A DNA stretch of 64,000 bases from Cellvibrio sp. PSBB023 (GCF_002007605.1 NZ_CP019799.1:3388001-3452000), one strand, 5' to 3'; positions 53,704 through 61,576 are shown, counted from the first letter of the stretch. The notes: generated from the letters alone by a model not told the origin. Program-made: numbers and translations.

Positions 53704-55110
53704 TTACTTGCCAGTCGTCGTTGTAAATGCACTTTTGATTAGCTTTACCGTAACACCTATATCAAAGGAAACCGCCACGAAGTTATCTGATTCCCATGAT
53801 TCGGAGGTGGGAATTGTGTCAGCGGCACCAGTGAAAACAGAACCAGTAGAAAGGCCACTCTCTTTAGAAAGCTGGGTCACTTTCCCATAATGTTTTCCAA
53901 CAGTGACGACCACGCCGCGCGGTAGATCTATGCTCACGCCTGCAAGGAAGTTATCCGAAACGTCATCTAAAACGAATCCCAGAGTAGGGTTAATATGTTG
54001 ATACCAACTGGACCATTCGAACGGTTTCTCTAGATCACGCCGCCCCCAAATAAATGGCGTATAAAAAATACTATAGCGTGTATCAGTATCGCTGCTATTT
54101 TCTGGGGCGATGACTTGATCTGAGCCATTACTCACCAACTTGTACTTAGGGTCAACGAGGTCTGTGCGAAACGCGCCAAGTGTGAACATGCCTGAATACA
54201 GCCGAGCTACATTGAGATCGAATGTGCTTATCGCTGAAACTTCTTCGCCTTTAACGCGCGAGATTGCCACCACACCCTTCCCTGGAGCGAAGCTGTCAAT
54301 CTCAAATTTTCGCATAGCGCAAGTTATCTCTTCACCTTGCGCATGTTGTTTGCCAAGCCCTGGAACCTCAACATCCTCACCAATTATCCTAATTTTCGTC
54401 AGGTCGCGAATATCCGACGTCCGTGCCACTTTGAGGCGCTGAAGCAGATCTTTGTCGCCGAGGACGTAAACCGTCAAACTGTCGTTCTCGTCAAAGCTGT
54501 AGGAAGGCTTAGCCAACACGTTGCCAAGCACATCGGTATAGATAGTAGCGTTGGCTACAGCTTCGCCTACATCGTTCGGCTTGCTGTATATTGGCTGCAA
54601 TTGTGATGGGCATTCAAAAAAGGGCATCGGATTGCTTCCAGCCACAACTGTCTCAAGACTTACTCCACCTGCAGCAGCTACTTTTCCTCCTGCTATAGTT
54701 GTGTCCGCGCTAGGCTGCAGAGTGAAGGAGGTTAGTAATGCCTTCTGGTGGAAGGCTCCAACATTGGTCGCTTCTGTGATGTCTTTTGTAGATAAGGTAT
54801 AGATCCTCGACGTGGCACTAGCATCTGCAGCCCCCTTTAGCTCACGAATAGGCTTTCCACCAGCTTCTGTGAAGATTCTTACATCTTTACAAACATTTGC
54901 GTCCGAGCAATTGATTTTCACTGCAGCTCCGTCAGCGAACGAATTCGTTTTTCCTGTGGGTAATAGGCACGTGTCAAGCTTGCTTGTATCCGGACACTCT
55001 AACTTCGCTGTGCTAGAGTCGGGGACGGTGACTGTCCAAGTCTGCGCGCCATGAGCAGCGGAGGTAACCGCAACTAAAACGGTCGTGCCAAGAAAGTTTT
55101 CGATGTTCAT
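53704..55110 (-). CDS. Secreted protein of unknown function, possibly outer-membrane
   Basis: 468 residues. A signal peptide (about 1-22; NFLGTTVLVAVTSAAHGA) is followed by beta-rich sequence. Cysteines (ECPDTSKLDTC, NCSDANVC) may form disulfides. The C-terminal half has alternating hydrophobic strands (GFVLDDVSDNFLAGVSIDLP) that could form a barrel, but I cannot assign a family. AGGAGG precedes ATG by 5 bases. Its start is 20 bases after the protease stop, so the two are probably co-transcribed. It belongs to the transposon cargo. Confidence 0.72.
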   Translation of the reverse strand: MNIENFLGTTVLVAVTSAAHGAQTWTVTVPDSSTAKLECPDTSKLDTCLLPTGKTNSFADGAAVKINCSDANVCKDVRIFTEAGGKPIRELKGAADASATSRIYTLSTKDITEATNVGAFHQKALLTSFTLQPSADTTIAGGKVAAAGGVSLETVVAGSNPMPFFECPSQLQPIYSKPNDVGEAVANATIYTDVLGNVLAKPSYSFDENDSLTVYVLGDKDLLQRLKVARTSDIRDLTKIRIIGEDVEVPGLGKQHAQGEEITCAMRKFEIDSFAPGKGVVAISRVKGEEVSAISTFDLNVARLYSGMFTLGAFRTDLVDPKYKLVSNGSDQVIAPENSSDTDTRYSIFYTPFIWGRRDLEKPFEWSSWYQHINPTLGFVLDDVSDNFLAGVSIDLPRGVVVTVGKHYGKVTQLSKESGLSTGSVFTGAADTIPTSESWESDNFVAVSFDIGVTVKLIKSAFTTTTGK

Positions 55111-55130
55111 TTAGATCCTCCTAGATTGAT

Positions 55131-56201
55131 TTATGGTATGTCACAACCCAGCATTCCAAATACGAGTCCTGCTGGACAGAATATTCGCAAATTCCGTCCG
55201 AGCGCTGCATTGCCTTCGCCGACAAGGAAACCGAGCACGAAACGTTGACTGTCGACGAGTACAGCCCCAGAGTCACCTGGTTCAGAAGGTATGTTGACGA
55301 TGATTGTGCTCTTCAAGTTATCGCTTAAAAGATCCATTGATGTATTCGTTATGAACCCCTGAGTTAGACCGGAAACCGCGCCAAACATGAACACAGTGGT
55401 TTGCATGTCCCCAGGATATGTCAGTGGTCGCCAGCCGGCGATTGGCCCGAGCCCAGGAATTAGGCCACCGGTTGAATGAGGATTGAGAAGCTCGAGCTTC
55501 GCAGCGTCGATCTGCGACATGGTTCCGCGGATGAGTCTGGCGAAGAGCGGTGAGGAACCATTTGTTAAGCGGCTAGGTGTGGAGAAATCAATAGAGGTTA
55601 CGACGGGTGATGGAACTTCTCTAACTCCACTCACGTGCATCGCGGTAATAGCGACTGTAACATTACTTAACGTGTCCCGGGCAAAGAGTCCAATTGTTCC
55701 AGCAAGGCGCGATGTCATAGGTCCAATATCATCACCAATTCCTGCATGAGGCTGAAGTTCGCCAAACTGAACGACATCAATCTTAATTGTTCGCCTGTCG
55801 ATCCGTTTGAATTTGGGGAGTGCGCGGTGTCTTTTCTTACTCAATTGGTCTTGCGAAACTTTCTTCTTAACAAACACAGTTATACACGGCTCACGGGTCT
55901 GTGTCCCTTTGGAAGCGCGAAAGCCAAGCCCCACACCAACAACACCTTCGTAAGAAAGCAAGCTTGGGCGCACTTTTTCCAGTGCGCCCTCCAACCAAGC
56001 GAGGGAAGGATCGACAATGTGATGTGGACTGTCAGGATGCGAGCGAAGCGCTAACTCTGCGCGTGCGATATCTCCTTCTCGAACGGCTCGGTTTAATCGA
56101 GCCGCTGAAGCAGTGAGCCTTGCGACTCGAGGGCGCTTGATGCCTTCATTTTCTTTCGGTCTGTTAGTGGCCACGTCTACAAATCTCCTTGTAGGTTCCA
56201 T
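55131..56201 (-). CDS. Trypsin-like serine protease, cytoplasmic or exported by an unknown route
   Basis: 356 residues. Catalytic residues of a chymotrypsin-fold protease are visible: His in AITAMHVSG, Asp in QIDAAKLEL and Ser in EPGDSGAVLVD, in the correct order. The domain VVGVGLGFRASKGTQ...PCITVFVKKK upstream is common in bacterial trypsin-like proteins of this type. There is no obvious signal peptide. It is upstream of the secreted-protein gene, 20 bases apart. Protease-based cargo could be a defence effector or a secreted virulence factor; neither is shown. Confidence 0.78.
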   Translation of the reverse strand: MEPTRRFVDVATNRPKENEGIKRPRVARLTASAARLNRAVREGDIARAELALRSHPDSPHHIVDPSLAWLEGALEKVRPSLLSYEGVVGVGLGFRASKGTQTREPCITVFVKKKVSQDQLSKKRHRALPKFKRIDRRTIKIDVVQFGELQPHAGIGDDIGPMTSRLAGTIGLFARDTLSNVTVAITAMHVSGVREVPSPVVTSIDFSTPSRLTNGSSPLFARLIRGTMSQIDAAKLELLNPHSTGGLIPGLGPIAGWRPLTYPGDMQTTVFMFGAVSGLTQGFITNTSMDLLSDNLKSTIIVNIPSEPGDSGAVLVDSQRFVLGFLVGEGNAALGRNLRIFCPAGLVFGMLGCDIP

Positions 56202-56220
56202 CTTCTGTTCTGGTCGTAGA

Positions 56221-56322
56221 TCAAATTAGCAATTTTAATTCTATTGCCGCACCAGAATGGAGTGGCGCAAAAAGCTGCGTAGCAATAATGATTGCAAATA
56301 ACAGGTTTTTCAAAATTCGCAT
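56221..56322 (-). CDS. 33-residue signal-peptide-like small protein
   Basis: MRILKNLLFAIIIATQLF followed by APLHSGAAIELKLLI, with GGAAGGTGG 4 bases before the start. The sequence is a positively charged start, a hydrophobic core and an AXA-like end, so it may be a small exported or membrane peptide, or a leftover leader. It lies 20 bases upstream of the protease. Confidence 0.4.
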   Translation of the reverse strand: MRILKNLLFAIIIATQLFAPLHSGAAIELKLLI

Positions 56323-56835
56323 TTGACCACCTTCCATTTTATTTACAAAAAATTTACTGGACTAATTTACAGATATAGAAAGTTGATTTTTACCGAGCCC
56401 CATCATATGTCCCTCATAGATAGATTGGCTAAAAGAAATGCCTATTCAAATCAAAAGTTGCGTTATGCAATTCCTGTGCCGTCTTACTTAAGAATATGAA
56501 ATATATAGAAAAGCCCCGTCCTCAAAACCATTCATTGGAAAATAAATCGACGATTAACAAAAGCAGTAATAGAGAACGACAAAAAGAAACTGGCCTCTTC
56601 CCAAACATTCTGGTCTCCGTGGGTCATGACGGCACGATGCAGCTAGCAGTGCAATAATTGAAAAAACAGGCTGGCTTTTATAGATAAATAGGATCGCTAA
56701 TGCCCAGTGACATCCTTCACTGACCTTTAATTTGCTGAACATAGAGCCCATGCAACTAAGCGAAAGCTGGTTAGCCTTAAACAAAACCTTATTTTTATCT
56801 AAGGAGAATCAAAAAATATCAATCAGTCCATGGGG
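56323..56835. other. AT-rich non-coding stretch of the transposon
   Basis: About 500 bases with no gene, terminator or repeat that I can support. It contains the promoter region for the minus-strand protease cluster. Open frames on both strands here are short and lack ribosome-binding sites. Confidence 0.4.
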
Positions 56836-56984
56836 AATTAGCTATCCTGCATCCAGAGCAACAACACCTATTAGTGATGACACAGAAAAACCACTTAGGC
56901 AGAAAGTATATTTAAAAGAACAATTGAGAAATATTTGTATTCTTTCGCCGTATTTGGACAGGTTGAATGACTTTAAGCGTTAGC
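56836..56984 (+). pseudogene. Remnant of a second tniQ/tnsD gene (C-terminal tail)
   Basis: The translation DDTEKPLRQKVYLKEQLRN and ICILSPYLDRLND matches the last 45 residues of the tniQ gene (DDTEKPLRQKVYLKEKLRN, ICILSSYLDRVTD), with homology starting at GISYPASR. It ends with its own stop at 56982. DNA identity is high but not complete, so the copies have diverged. The rest of the gene is gone. Confidence 0.8.
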
Positions 56985-57039
56985 TGTTGATTTGCATTTG
57001 GAATTGGCCCACTGGGTCAAACTACGATGCAAATCAACA
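56985..57039. repeat. 55-bp paired IS21-type terminal repeats without a transposase
   Basis: A perfect 13-bp inverted repeat TGTTGATTTGCAT/ATGCAAATCAACA encloses TGGGTC/GGCCCA-type sequence. The ends match the IS21 terminus at 52347 (TGTTGATTTGC) and the inner TGACCCA-like motif. It may be a collapsed IS21-family insertion or a minimal mobile derivative. Confidence 0.6.
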
Positions 57040-57110
57040 AGTAGCTGTCTTTAAGGCAGCTACTAATCAGTTTTACACTCTTAATCTAACTTATTGATTT
57101 TAATAAAAAA

Positions 57111-57241
57111 TCACGAAAAGTGAGATTTTCTTGAATAAATATCAAGATAAATGAGATTTCGATGTGCCTGGAAAATCTCATAATTCATGGAACCCCTTGA
57201 TTTTGTTGGGCTCGGAAAATCACACCAAATGAGATACGACA
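57111..57241. repeat. Right transposon end with four TnsB-type sites
   Basis: Inverted copies at 57111 (TCACGAAAAGTGAGAT), 57141 (weaker, ATCAAGATAAATGAGAT) and 57220 (TCACACCAAATGAGAT), plus one in the opposite orientation at 57174 (AATCTCATAATTCATGGA). It ends TACGACA. Tn7 also has unequal site numbers at its two ends. Confidence 0.83.
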
Positions 57242-57246
57242 ACCAG
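57242..57246. repeat. Target-site duplication ACCAG, right copy
   Basis: ACCAG directly follows the right terminal CGACA. Host sequence resumes with ATCTAATAG and the probable gyrB terminator. Confidence 0.9.
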
Positions 57247-57273
57247 ATCTAATAGAATGCTTTTATGTCCATC

Positions 57274-57318
57274 AAAAGCCACAACATCAATTGATGATGT
57301 TGTGGCTTTTTGTTTTTT
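57274..57318 (+). terminator. Probable gyrB terminator displaced by the transposon
   Basis: AAAAGCCACAACATCA, loop ATTGA, TGATGTTGTGGCTTTT, then TGTTTTTT. A 16-bp perfect stem with T-run, 28 bases after the right target duplication and so originally about 30 bases after gyrB. Confidence 0.88.
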
Positions 57319-57402
57319 AACGTGATCTATTGAGTTGATTGGAGAGTGGACGAGCATTTATATTTGCAAACTTGAGATAGTCATTAGCAAAGGAGAATGT
57401 TC

Positions 57403-58275
57403 ATGCAGATAAAAAATTCAGTAGGCAAAAAAGGCATTAATAATCGCGAAGATGTGGAGTTGGTTCAAATTACCTTGAATAGGGCTATTCAATTTCCATT
57501 TAGATTATTGGCTGTTGATAAGTTGGTTGGCAAAAAAACGATAGGTGCTATTGAATCCTTCCAAAAACAAGTTTTGAAATTCTCTATTCCTGATGGGCTC
57601 ATAGAGGTAAAAGGAAAAACTTGGCAAGCATTATCTAAATATCTTGTTGAGCCACCAAAAACAAAGATAGCAACTCATTCTACTTTTCCTGAATTTGTAC
57701 AAATCAGAGAAGATAAGACAAACCAAATATCTGAATCAGTGTTTTCTGTTGTACCACGACAACATCAATTAAAAATTGCCTGGGGAGCGAAAGTTTCACC
57801 AGCGTTTAAACAAAAAGTAATTCTGATATCAAAGCAACTTGATATTTCACCAGATTATTTAATGGCGTGCATAGCTTTTGAAACAGGAGAGACATTTAGT
57901 CCCAGTATTAAAAATGCAGCAGGCAGTGGTGCTGTTGGTTTAATACAATTTATGCCTGAAACAGCTAAATATTTAAAAACTAATACTTCGGCACTAGAAA
58001 AAATGTCTGCTGTGGACCAACTGGATTATGTAAAAAAATACTTCAATACATACAGAGGGAAGCTGCACACGTTGGAAGATGTTTATATGGCAATACTTCT
58101 TCCAACGGCTATAGGAAAACCTGTAGATCATATTTTTTTCAGAAAAGGAACCAAGGCTTACGAACAAAATATCGGGTTGGATAAAAATAAAGATGGAAAA
58201 ATTGTTTTAAAAGAAGTGGCCGAAACGGTCAGAAAGATGTTTGAAAAGGGAATAAAACCCGGATACATGGGATAA
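57403..58275 (+). CDS. Peptidoglycan-binding lytic transglycosylase
   Basis: 290 residues from ATG 57403 (MQIKNSVGKKG); AAGGAG is 7 bases upstream. N-terminal peptidoglycan-binding domain 1 (about 1-85; VELVQITLNRAI, VGKKTIGAIESFQKQVL), linker, and a C-terminal lysozyme-like domain (about 130-290) with ACIAFETGETFSPSI, whose Glu is the catalytic acid, and GAVGLIQFMPETAKYL. It cleaves the glycan backbone. No signal peptide is seen, so it may be exported by a secretion system or act after lysis. The next gene starts 4 bases downstream. Confidence 0.85.
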   Translation: MQIKNSVGKKGINNREDVELVQITLNRAIQFPFRLLAVDKLVGKKTIGAIESFQKQVLKFSIPDGLIEVKGKTWQALSKYLVEPPKTKIATHSTFPEFVQIREDKTNQISESVFSVVPRQHQLKIAWGAKVSPAFKQKVILISKQLDISPDYLMACIAFETGETFSPSIKNAAGSGAVGLIQFMPETAKYLKTNTSALEKMSAVDQLDYVKKYFNTYRGKLHTLEDVYMAILLPTAIGKPVDHIFFRKGTKAYEQNIGLDKNKDGKIVLKEVAETVRKMFEKGIKPGYMG

Positions 58276-58278
58276 AAC

Positions 58279-58704
58279 ATGAAAAAGTTAATGATTGTGT
58301 GTGTTATTTGTTTACAGCTGATGGGGGTTGTTGCTTGTGCAGAGACTAAAAGCTGGAGCGGTACTTACATATATGAAGCGGATTATGGCAAAAACTATCC
58401 GGGTACACCGATGATCGTGAGTTATACCCTGATAATCGACCCTACGAGTTGTTTATTAGAGATCAGTGGTTATCAAGCTGCTCAAGAAATAACCTGTGAG
58501 GTGTTACAAACCAAATCAGGGATAGAGGTTCATTTTGTCGCGTTTAGTGCGACATCCATGCAGAATTTTAAGGACCTATATCGACAAGGTGACCTGTTAT
58601 TCAGCTTGGAAGAAAAACAGACTGGTTTGCTTACCTACTGGAAAATAATGAACCCCGAAGCTGCCATCGCTGAAGATCAAATCTACTTTAAAAAATACGA
58701 ATAA
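58279..58704 (+). CDS. Small exported protein, DUF5991-like
   Basis: 141 residues. It has an N-terminal signal (MKKLMIVCVICLQLMGVVAC), with a possible lipobox, followed by beta-strand-rich sequence (SYTLIIDPTSCLLEISGY). The resemblance to DUF5991 is weak. It starts 4 bases after the transglycosylase, so the two are probably co-expressed. An exported immunity or accessory role is possible but not shown. Confidence 0.68.
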   Translation: MKKLMIVCVICLQLMGVVACAETKSWSGTYIYEADYGKNYPGTPMIVSYTLIIDPTSCLLEISGYQAAQEITCEVLQTKSGIEVHFVAFSATSMQNFKDLYRQGDLLFSLEEKQTGLLTYWKIMNPEAAIAEDQIYFKKYE

Positions 58705-58759
58705 CTGCAAGCAAGAATGGTTGTACGACTTAATTATAATATTTTATGTATATTAGATG

Positions 58760-58790
58760 GCCGAATTCACAAGGATTCGGCTTTTCTTAT
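58760..58790 (+). terminator. Terminator after the transglycosylase operon
   Basis: GCCGAAT/ATTCGGC hairpin with 8-base loop and TTTTCTTATTT tail. Confidence 0.75.
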
Positions 58791-58916
58791 TTGAAAATGA
58801 AATAAAAAGGCCTTCATAATCTCAAATATGAATTTCAGGCTGGTCTACACTTACACAGAAGTCGTAATAACAGCGATCTAACCTTGAATTAACTGCTTAG
58901 TGAGACGGATTTAACG

Positions 58917-59078
58917 ATGACCGAAGTAAAGACACCCAAAGTACTGTTAACGCAAATCGAAGATGCTCTGGAGGAACGCCAGCGCCATGACCGACGCCAG
59001 CAGCATAAAGGCGTACCGAAAGATGTGCCTCAGGATCGTCGCCAGGGCGACCGTCGTGCGCAAAAGCAGCATGGCTAA
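58917..59078 (+). CDS. Small charged protein, 53 residues
   Basis: The frame begins MTEVKTPKVLLTQIEDALEE and ends DRRQGDRRAQKQHG. Arg/Gln/Asp-rich with two DRR-Q repeats; no clear ribosome-binding site. A strong terminator follows 24 bases after the stop, which supports it as a real transcription unit. Function not recognised. Confidence 0.55.
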   Translation: MTEVKTPKVLLTQIEDALEERQRHDRRQQHKGVPKDVPQDRRQGDRRAQKQHG

Positions 59079-59101
59079 TGCCTGATACCTTGCAGGAACA
59101 A

Positions 59102-59124
59102 GGGGGGCGATAAGCCCCTTTTTT
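59102..59124 (+). terminator. Terminator after the 53-residue gene
   Basis: GGGGCgataaGCCCC followed by TTTTTT, immediately before the convergent regulator gene. Confidence 0.85.
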
Positions 59125-60643
59125 ATTGCAGCGAGGCCATGAGGAATGGCTGTCGGTTTATGCCTGATTTTTTCAGGCGCGAGCTGAGGGTAGTGGGTTT
59201 AATTCCCAATAATTGTGCTGCGCCATCTGCACCGTAAATTTTCCCGCCACAGCGAGCCAGTGCATCCACCATCGCCTGATATTGCACCTGGCGACAATCC
59301 TGCTCGGTAACCGTATCATTGGCTGTTTTTACCACTTGTGGGCGGAGTTGCAGGTGATGGGGGAGGTCATCCAGCACCAATTTATCACCTTGGCTTAAAA
59401 TCACCTGACGCTCGATACGATTCTCCAGTTCGCGGATATTGCCTGGCCAGTGGTATTCCTGCAGGCGCTGGATTTGGGCGAGGGAGATTTTGAGCAGTGG
59501 TTTGTGAAAGCGCTGGCAACTGGCCTTGAGGAAATGTGTGACCAACAGGGGGATATCCTCCAGGCGCTCGCGCAGTGGTACCGAGCGGATGGGGAATACA
59601 TTCAAGCGGAAGTAGAGATCCTCGCGAAAGGTGCCATTTTCCACCCCTTGTTTCAGGTCGCGATTGGTTGCGGTGATTACGCGTACATCAACCTTGCGGG
59701 TAATGGATTCACCCACACGCTCAAACTCGCCATCCTGTAATACCCGCAGTAATTTTCCCTGCAATGCCAGCGGTAGCTCGCTCACTTCATCGAGAAACAA
59801 GGTGCCGCCATCGGCGACTTCAAAGCGGCCCATACGCGCGCAGACGGCGCCGGAAAAGGCGCCGCGCACATGGCCAAAAAACTCGCTTTCAAATAATTCT
59901 GGCGGAATCGCGGCGCAATTTACTCGAATTAAAGGGCGTTGGTTGCGATCACTGACGCGATGGATAGCGCGGGCGATTAGTTCTTTACCAGTGCCCGACT
60001 CGCCGGTCACTAATACAGTGGCCACCGTTGGGGCAACCAATTGGATTTGGTAGTTGATTTGCTGCACGGCAGGGCTAGTGCCCACAATAGCCTGTGAGCT
60101 AAAGGTATCGCTGATTTCCTGTTGCAGATAAGCATTTTCAAGTTCCAGCTTGTGTTTGAGCTGCTCCACTTGTTCCAGTGCCAAACGCAGCGCTTCCATG
60201 GTGGCATGTAGTTTGGTTTGCGCAGTTTTGCGCTCCGAGACATCGCGAAAAATAACCACTGCACCCACGCGTTTGCCCTGATCAAAGATCGGTGTACTGG
60301 TGTATTCCACCGGTACCGGGTGACCGTCGCGCCGCCAAAATACTTCATCCTCCACGCGTCGCACACTGCCATCGCGAAACGCGGCGAAAATAGGGCAATC
60401 TTGTGCACAGTAGTCGGTGCCGTCGTTGTGGCTGTGGTGAATCGCAAGGTGGATGTTGTTGCCAATCAATTCTTCGGCTTTCCAGCCCAGGATTCGCTCT
60501 GCAGCGGGGTTGACGAAGGTGGCGCGGCCTTCGGCATCCACGCCGTAGATGCCTTCACCGGCGGCACTCAGGATCAATTGGTTCTGCTGTTCAAATTGTT
60601 GAAAGACCGGCGGTATAGCTGGTAATTGGGTCATGTCATTCAC
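59123..60643 (-). CDS. Sigma-54-dependent activator with PAS domain, probable cyanase regulator
   Basis: 506 residues. PAS domain (about 20-150; AAGEGIYGVDAEGRATFVN), then a sigma-54 AAA+ domain (about 190-420) with GESGTGKELIARAIH, the sigma-54 contact loop GAFSGAV (GAFTGA variant) and LFLDEVSELP. A Fis-type helix-turn-helix ends the protein (GADGAAQLLGIKPTTLSSRL). It is divergent from cynS across 300 bases that contain a -24/-12 promoter and three palindromes, so it most likely controls cynS. The PAS ligand is unknown. Confidence 0.92.
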   Translation of the reverse strand: MNDMTQLPAIPPVFQQFEQQNQLILSAAGEGIYGVDAEGRATFVNPAAERILGWKAEELIGNNIHLAIHHSHNDGTDYCAQDCPIFAAFRDGSVRRVEDEVFWRRDGHPVPVEYTSTPIFDQGKRVGAVVIFRDVSERKTAQTKLHATMEALRLALEQVEQLKHKLELENAYLQQEISDTFSSQAIVGTSPAVQQINYQIQLVAPTVATVLVTGESGTGKELIARAIHRVSDRNQRPLIRVNCAAIPPELFESEFFGHVRGAFSGAVCARMGRFEVADGGTLFLDEVSELPLALQGKLLRVLQDGEFERVGESITRKVDVRVITATNRDLKQGVENGTFREDLYFRLNVFPIRSVPLRERLEDIPLLVTHFLKASCQRFHKPLLKISLAQIQRLQEYHWPGNIRELENRIERQVILSQGDKLVLDDLPHHLQLRPQVVKTANDTVTEQDCRQVQYQAMVDALARCGGKIYGADGAAQLLGIKPTTLSSRLKKSGINRQPFLMASLQ

Positions 60644-60680
60644 TGGAATTTGCTCCCTATGCGTGGCTTAACCAATCACA

Positions 60681-60731
60681 ACGAAAAATCGTGCCAAGTC
60701 CAACGATACTTCGTTGTCCACGACATATCGT
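60681..60731. promoter_or_regulatory. Three ACGA-N4-TCGT palindromes: activator binding sites
   Basis: ACGAAAAATCGT at 60681-60692, ACGATACTTCGT at 60703-60714 and ACGACATATCGT at 60720-60731. All share ACGA-N4-TCGT. They lie 70-120 bases upstream of the -24/-12 promoter, the normal place for enhancer sites of sigma-54 activators. Confidence 0.7.
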
Positions 60732-60800
60732 TGTGTATTTACTAGTGCACAAGAATATTAAGTCCTTATAAATCAATCAGTTGAAAATAATAATCTGGAG

Positions 60801-60816
60801 TGGCACAGCTATCGCA
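60801..60816 (+). promoter_or_regulatory. Sigma-54 (-24/-12) promoter of cynS
   Basis: TGGCACAGCTATCGCA: the invariant GG and GC are exactly 10 bases apart (60802-60803, 60814-60815), differing from consensus TGGCAC-N5-TTGCA at one position. It is 128 bases upstream of the cynS start. Confidence 0.75.
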
Positions 60817-60943
60817 ATAGGTAATTGGTCGTTAGTAACAGGCAAGCTATGACGTTTGTGGCGCTGATAGGGGCGCTTCAAAACCATGCAGCTTCGCCCG
60901 TAAATGCACCGTCTTATTGTTCAATCACCCTGAGGATAGCCCT

Positions 60944-61384
60944 ATGAAAAAGCACGATGTTGTAGAAGCCATTGTGATCGCCAAGCAAAAAATGAATCTC
61001 ACCTGGGAGGGAATTGCAGCCAGTATCGGCATGTCGCCAGTCTGGACGACATCTGTCTGCCTTGGCATGAACAGCGCGCCGGCAGATAAAGCAGAAGCCC
61101 TGTGCAAGCTGATGGATTTACCCGAGGCCGCCAAGCTTGCGCTTATGCAATGCCCGAGCAAAAGTTGGGAACATAGCATTCCGCAAGATCCCTTGATTTA
61201 TCGCCTCTATGAAATGATTGGTGTGTACGGCCCAACCATTAAAGAAATTATTCACGAAAAATTTGGCGACGGCATTATGAGTGCGATCGATTTTTCTATG
61301 GATATTGGCAAAGAGGAAAATCCAAAAGGCGATCGCGTTATTATCCATCTCAACGGTAAATTCTTGCCTTACAAAGCTTGGTAG
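60944..61384 (+). CDS. cynS: Cyanate hydratase (cyanase)
   Basis: 146 residues from ATG 60944 (MKKHDVVEAIVIAKQKMN), with GAGGA 8 bases upstream. It converts cyanate and bicarbonate to ammonia and CO2. The catalytic Arg, Glu and Ser lie in YRLYEMIGVYG and GDGIMSAIDF, and the C-terminus ends LPYKAW. It is regulated by the divergent sigma-54 activator, suggesting nitrogen-linked control. No carbonic anhydrase gene is adjacent. Confidence 0.96.
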   Translation: MKKHDVVEAIVIAKQKMNLTWEGIAASIGMSPVWTTSVCLGMNSAPADKAEALCKLMDLPEAAKLALMQCPSKSWEHSIPQDPLIYRLYEMIGVYGPTIKEIIHEKFGDGIMSAIDFSMDIGKEENPKGDRVIIHLNGKFLPYKAW

Positions 61385-61426
61385 TGGATGTGATGTTTTA
61401 CGCACCACAAGCACAGGAGGTGACTT

Positions 61427-61531
61427 GTGGTGACGGCTGTAAACAACATTCAGGAAAGTCTTGCCAGCAGTGAGGTAAGTACAAGACCTTACGCGATTGA
61501 TCTCAGCAAGCCGCAAGTTGGATGTGATTAG
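61427..61531 (+). CDS. Possible 34-residue peptide downstream of cynS
   Basis: GTG 61427, preceded by a perfect AGGAGG at 6 bases, reads VVTAVNNIQESLASSEVSTR and ends PQVGCD before TAG. A 9-bp hairpin CACCACAAG/CTTGTGGTG (61403-61432) places the start codon in the stem and the AGGAGG in the loop. Coding is uncertain; the rest of 61532-61576 holds nothing. Confidence 0.3.
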   Translation: MVTAVNNIQESLASSEVSTRPYAIDLSKPQVGCD

Positions 61532-61576
61532 GTCCGTTTTGTTATTCAAATAAAGTTGTTATAGCCAGGATAAAAA

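Larger units (their letters stand above)
37399..57241. mobile_element. Tn7-like transposon inserted at the end of gyrB
   Basis: 19,843 bp. The left end begins TGTCGAATCTCATTCGG; the reverse complement of the right end begins TGTCGTATCTCATTTGG. Both ends are flanked by ACCAG (37394-37398 and 57242-57246), the 5-bp duplication typical of Tn7. The core genes xre, tnsA, tnsB, tnsC and tniQ lie at 42.9-48.9 kb. Each end carries three or four repeats of a TCTCA-n-CGTGA-like motif, as expected for TnsB sites. No tnsE and no CRISPR-Cas genes are present, so a TniQ/TnsD-type protein should choose the site, plausibly by binding the gyrB 3' end. The base composition is visibly more AT-rich than the flanking host genes. 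Cargo: Argonaute-nuclease, two-gene toxin-antitoxin, reverse-transcriptase remnant, IS elements, protease. Confidence 0.93.

Noticed and set aside
56554..56784. A 76-residue minus-strand frame in the AT-rich part of the element
   Set aside because: No ribosome-binding site or motif; it partly overlaps the tniQ remnant antisense and looks random.
37399..57241. CRISPR-associated transposon
   Set aside because: No Cas genes and no direct-repeat array were seen in the element.
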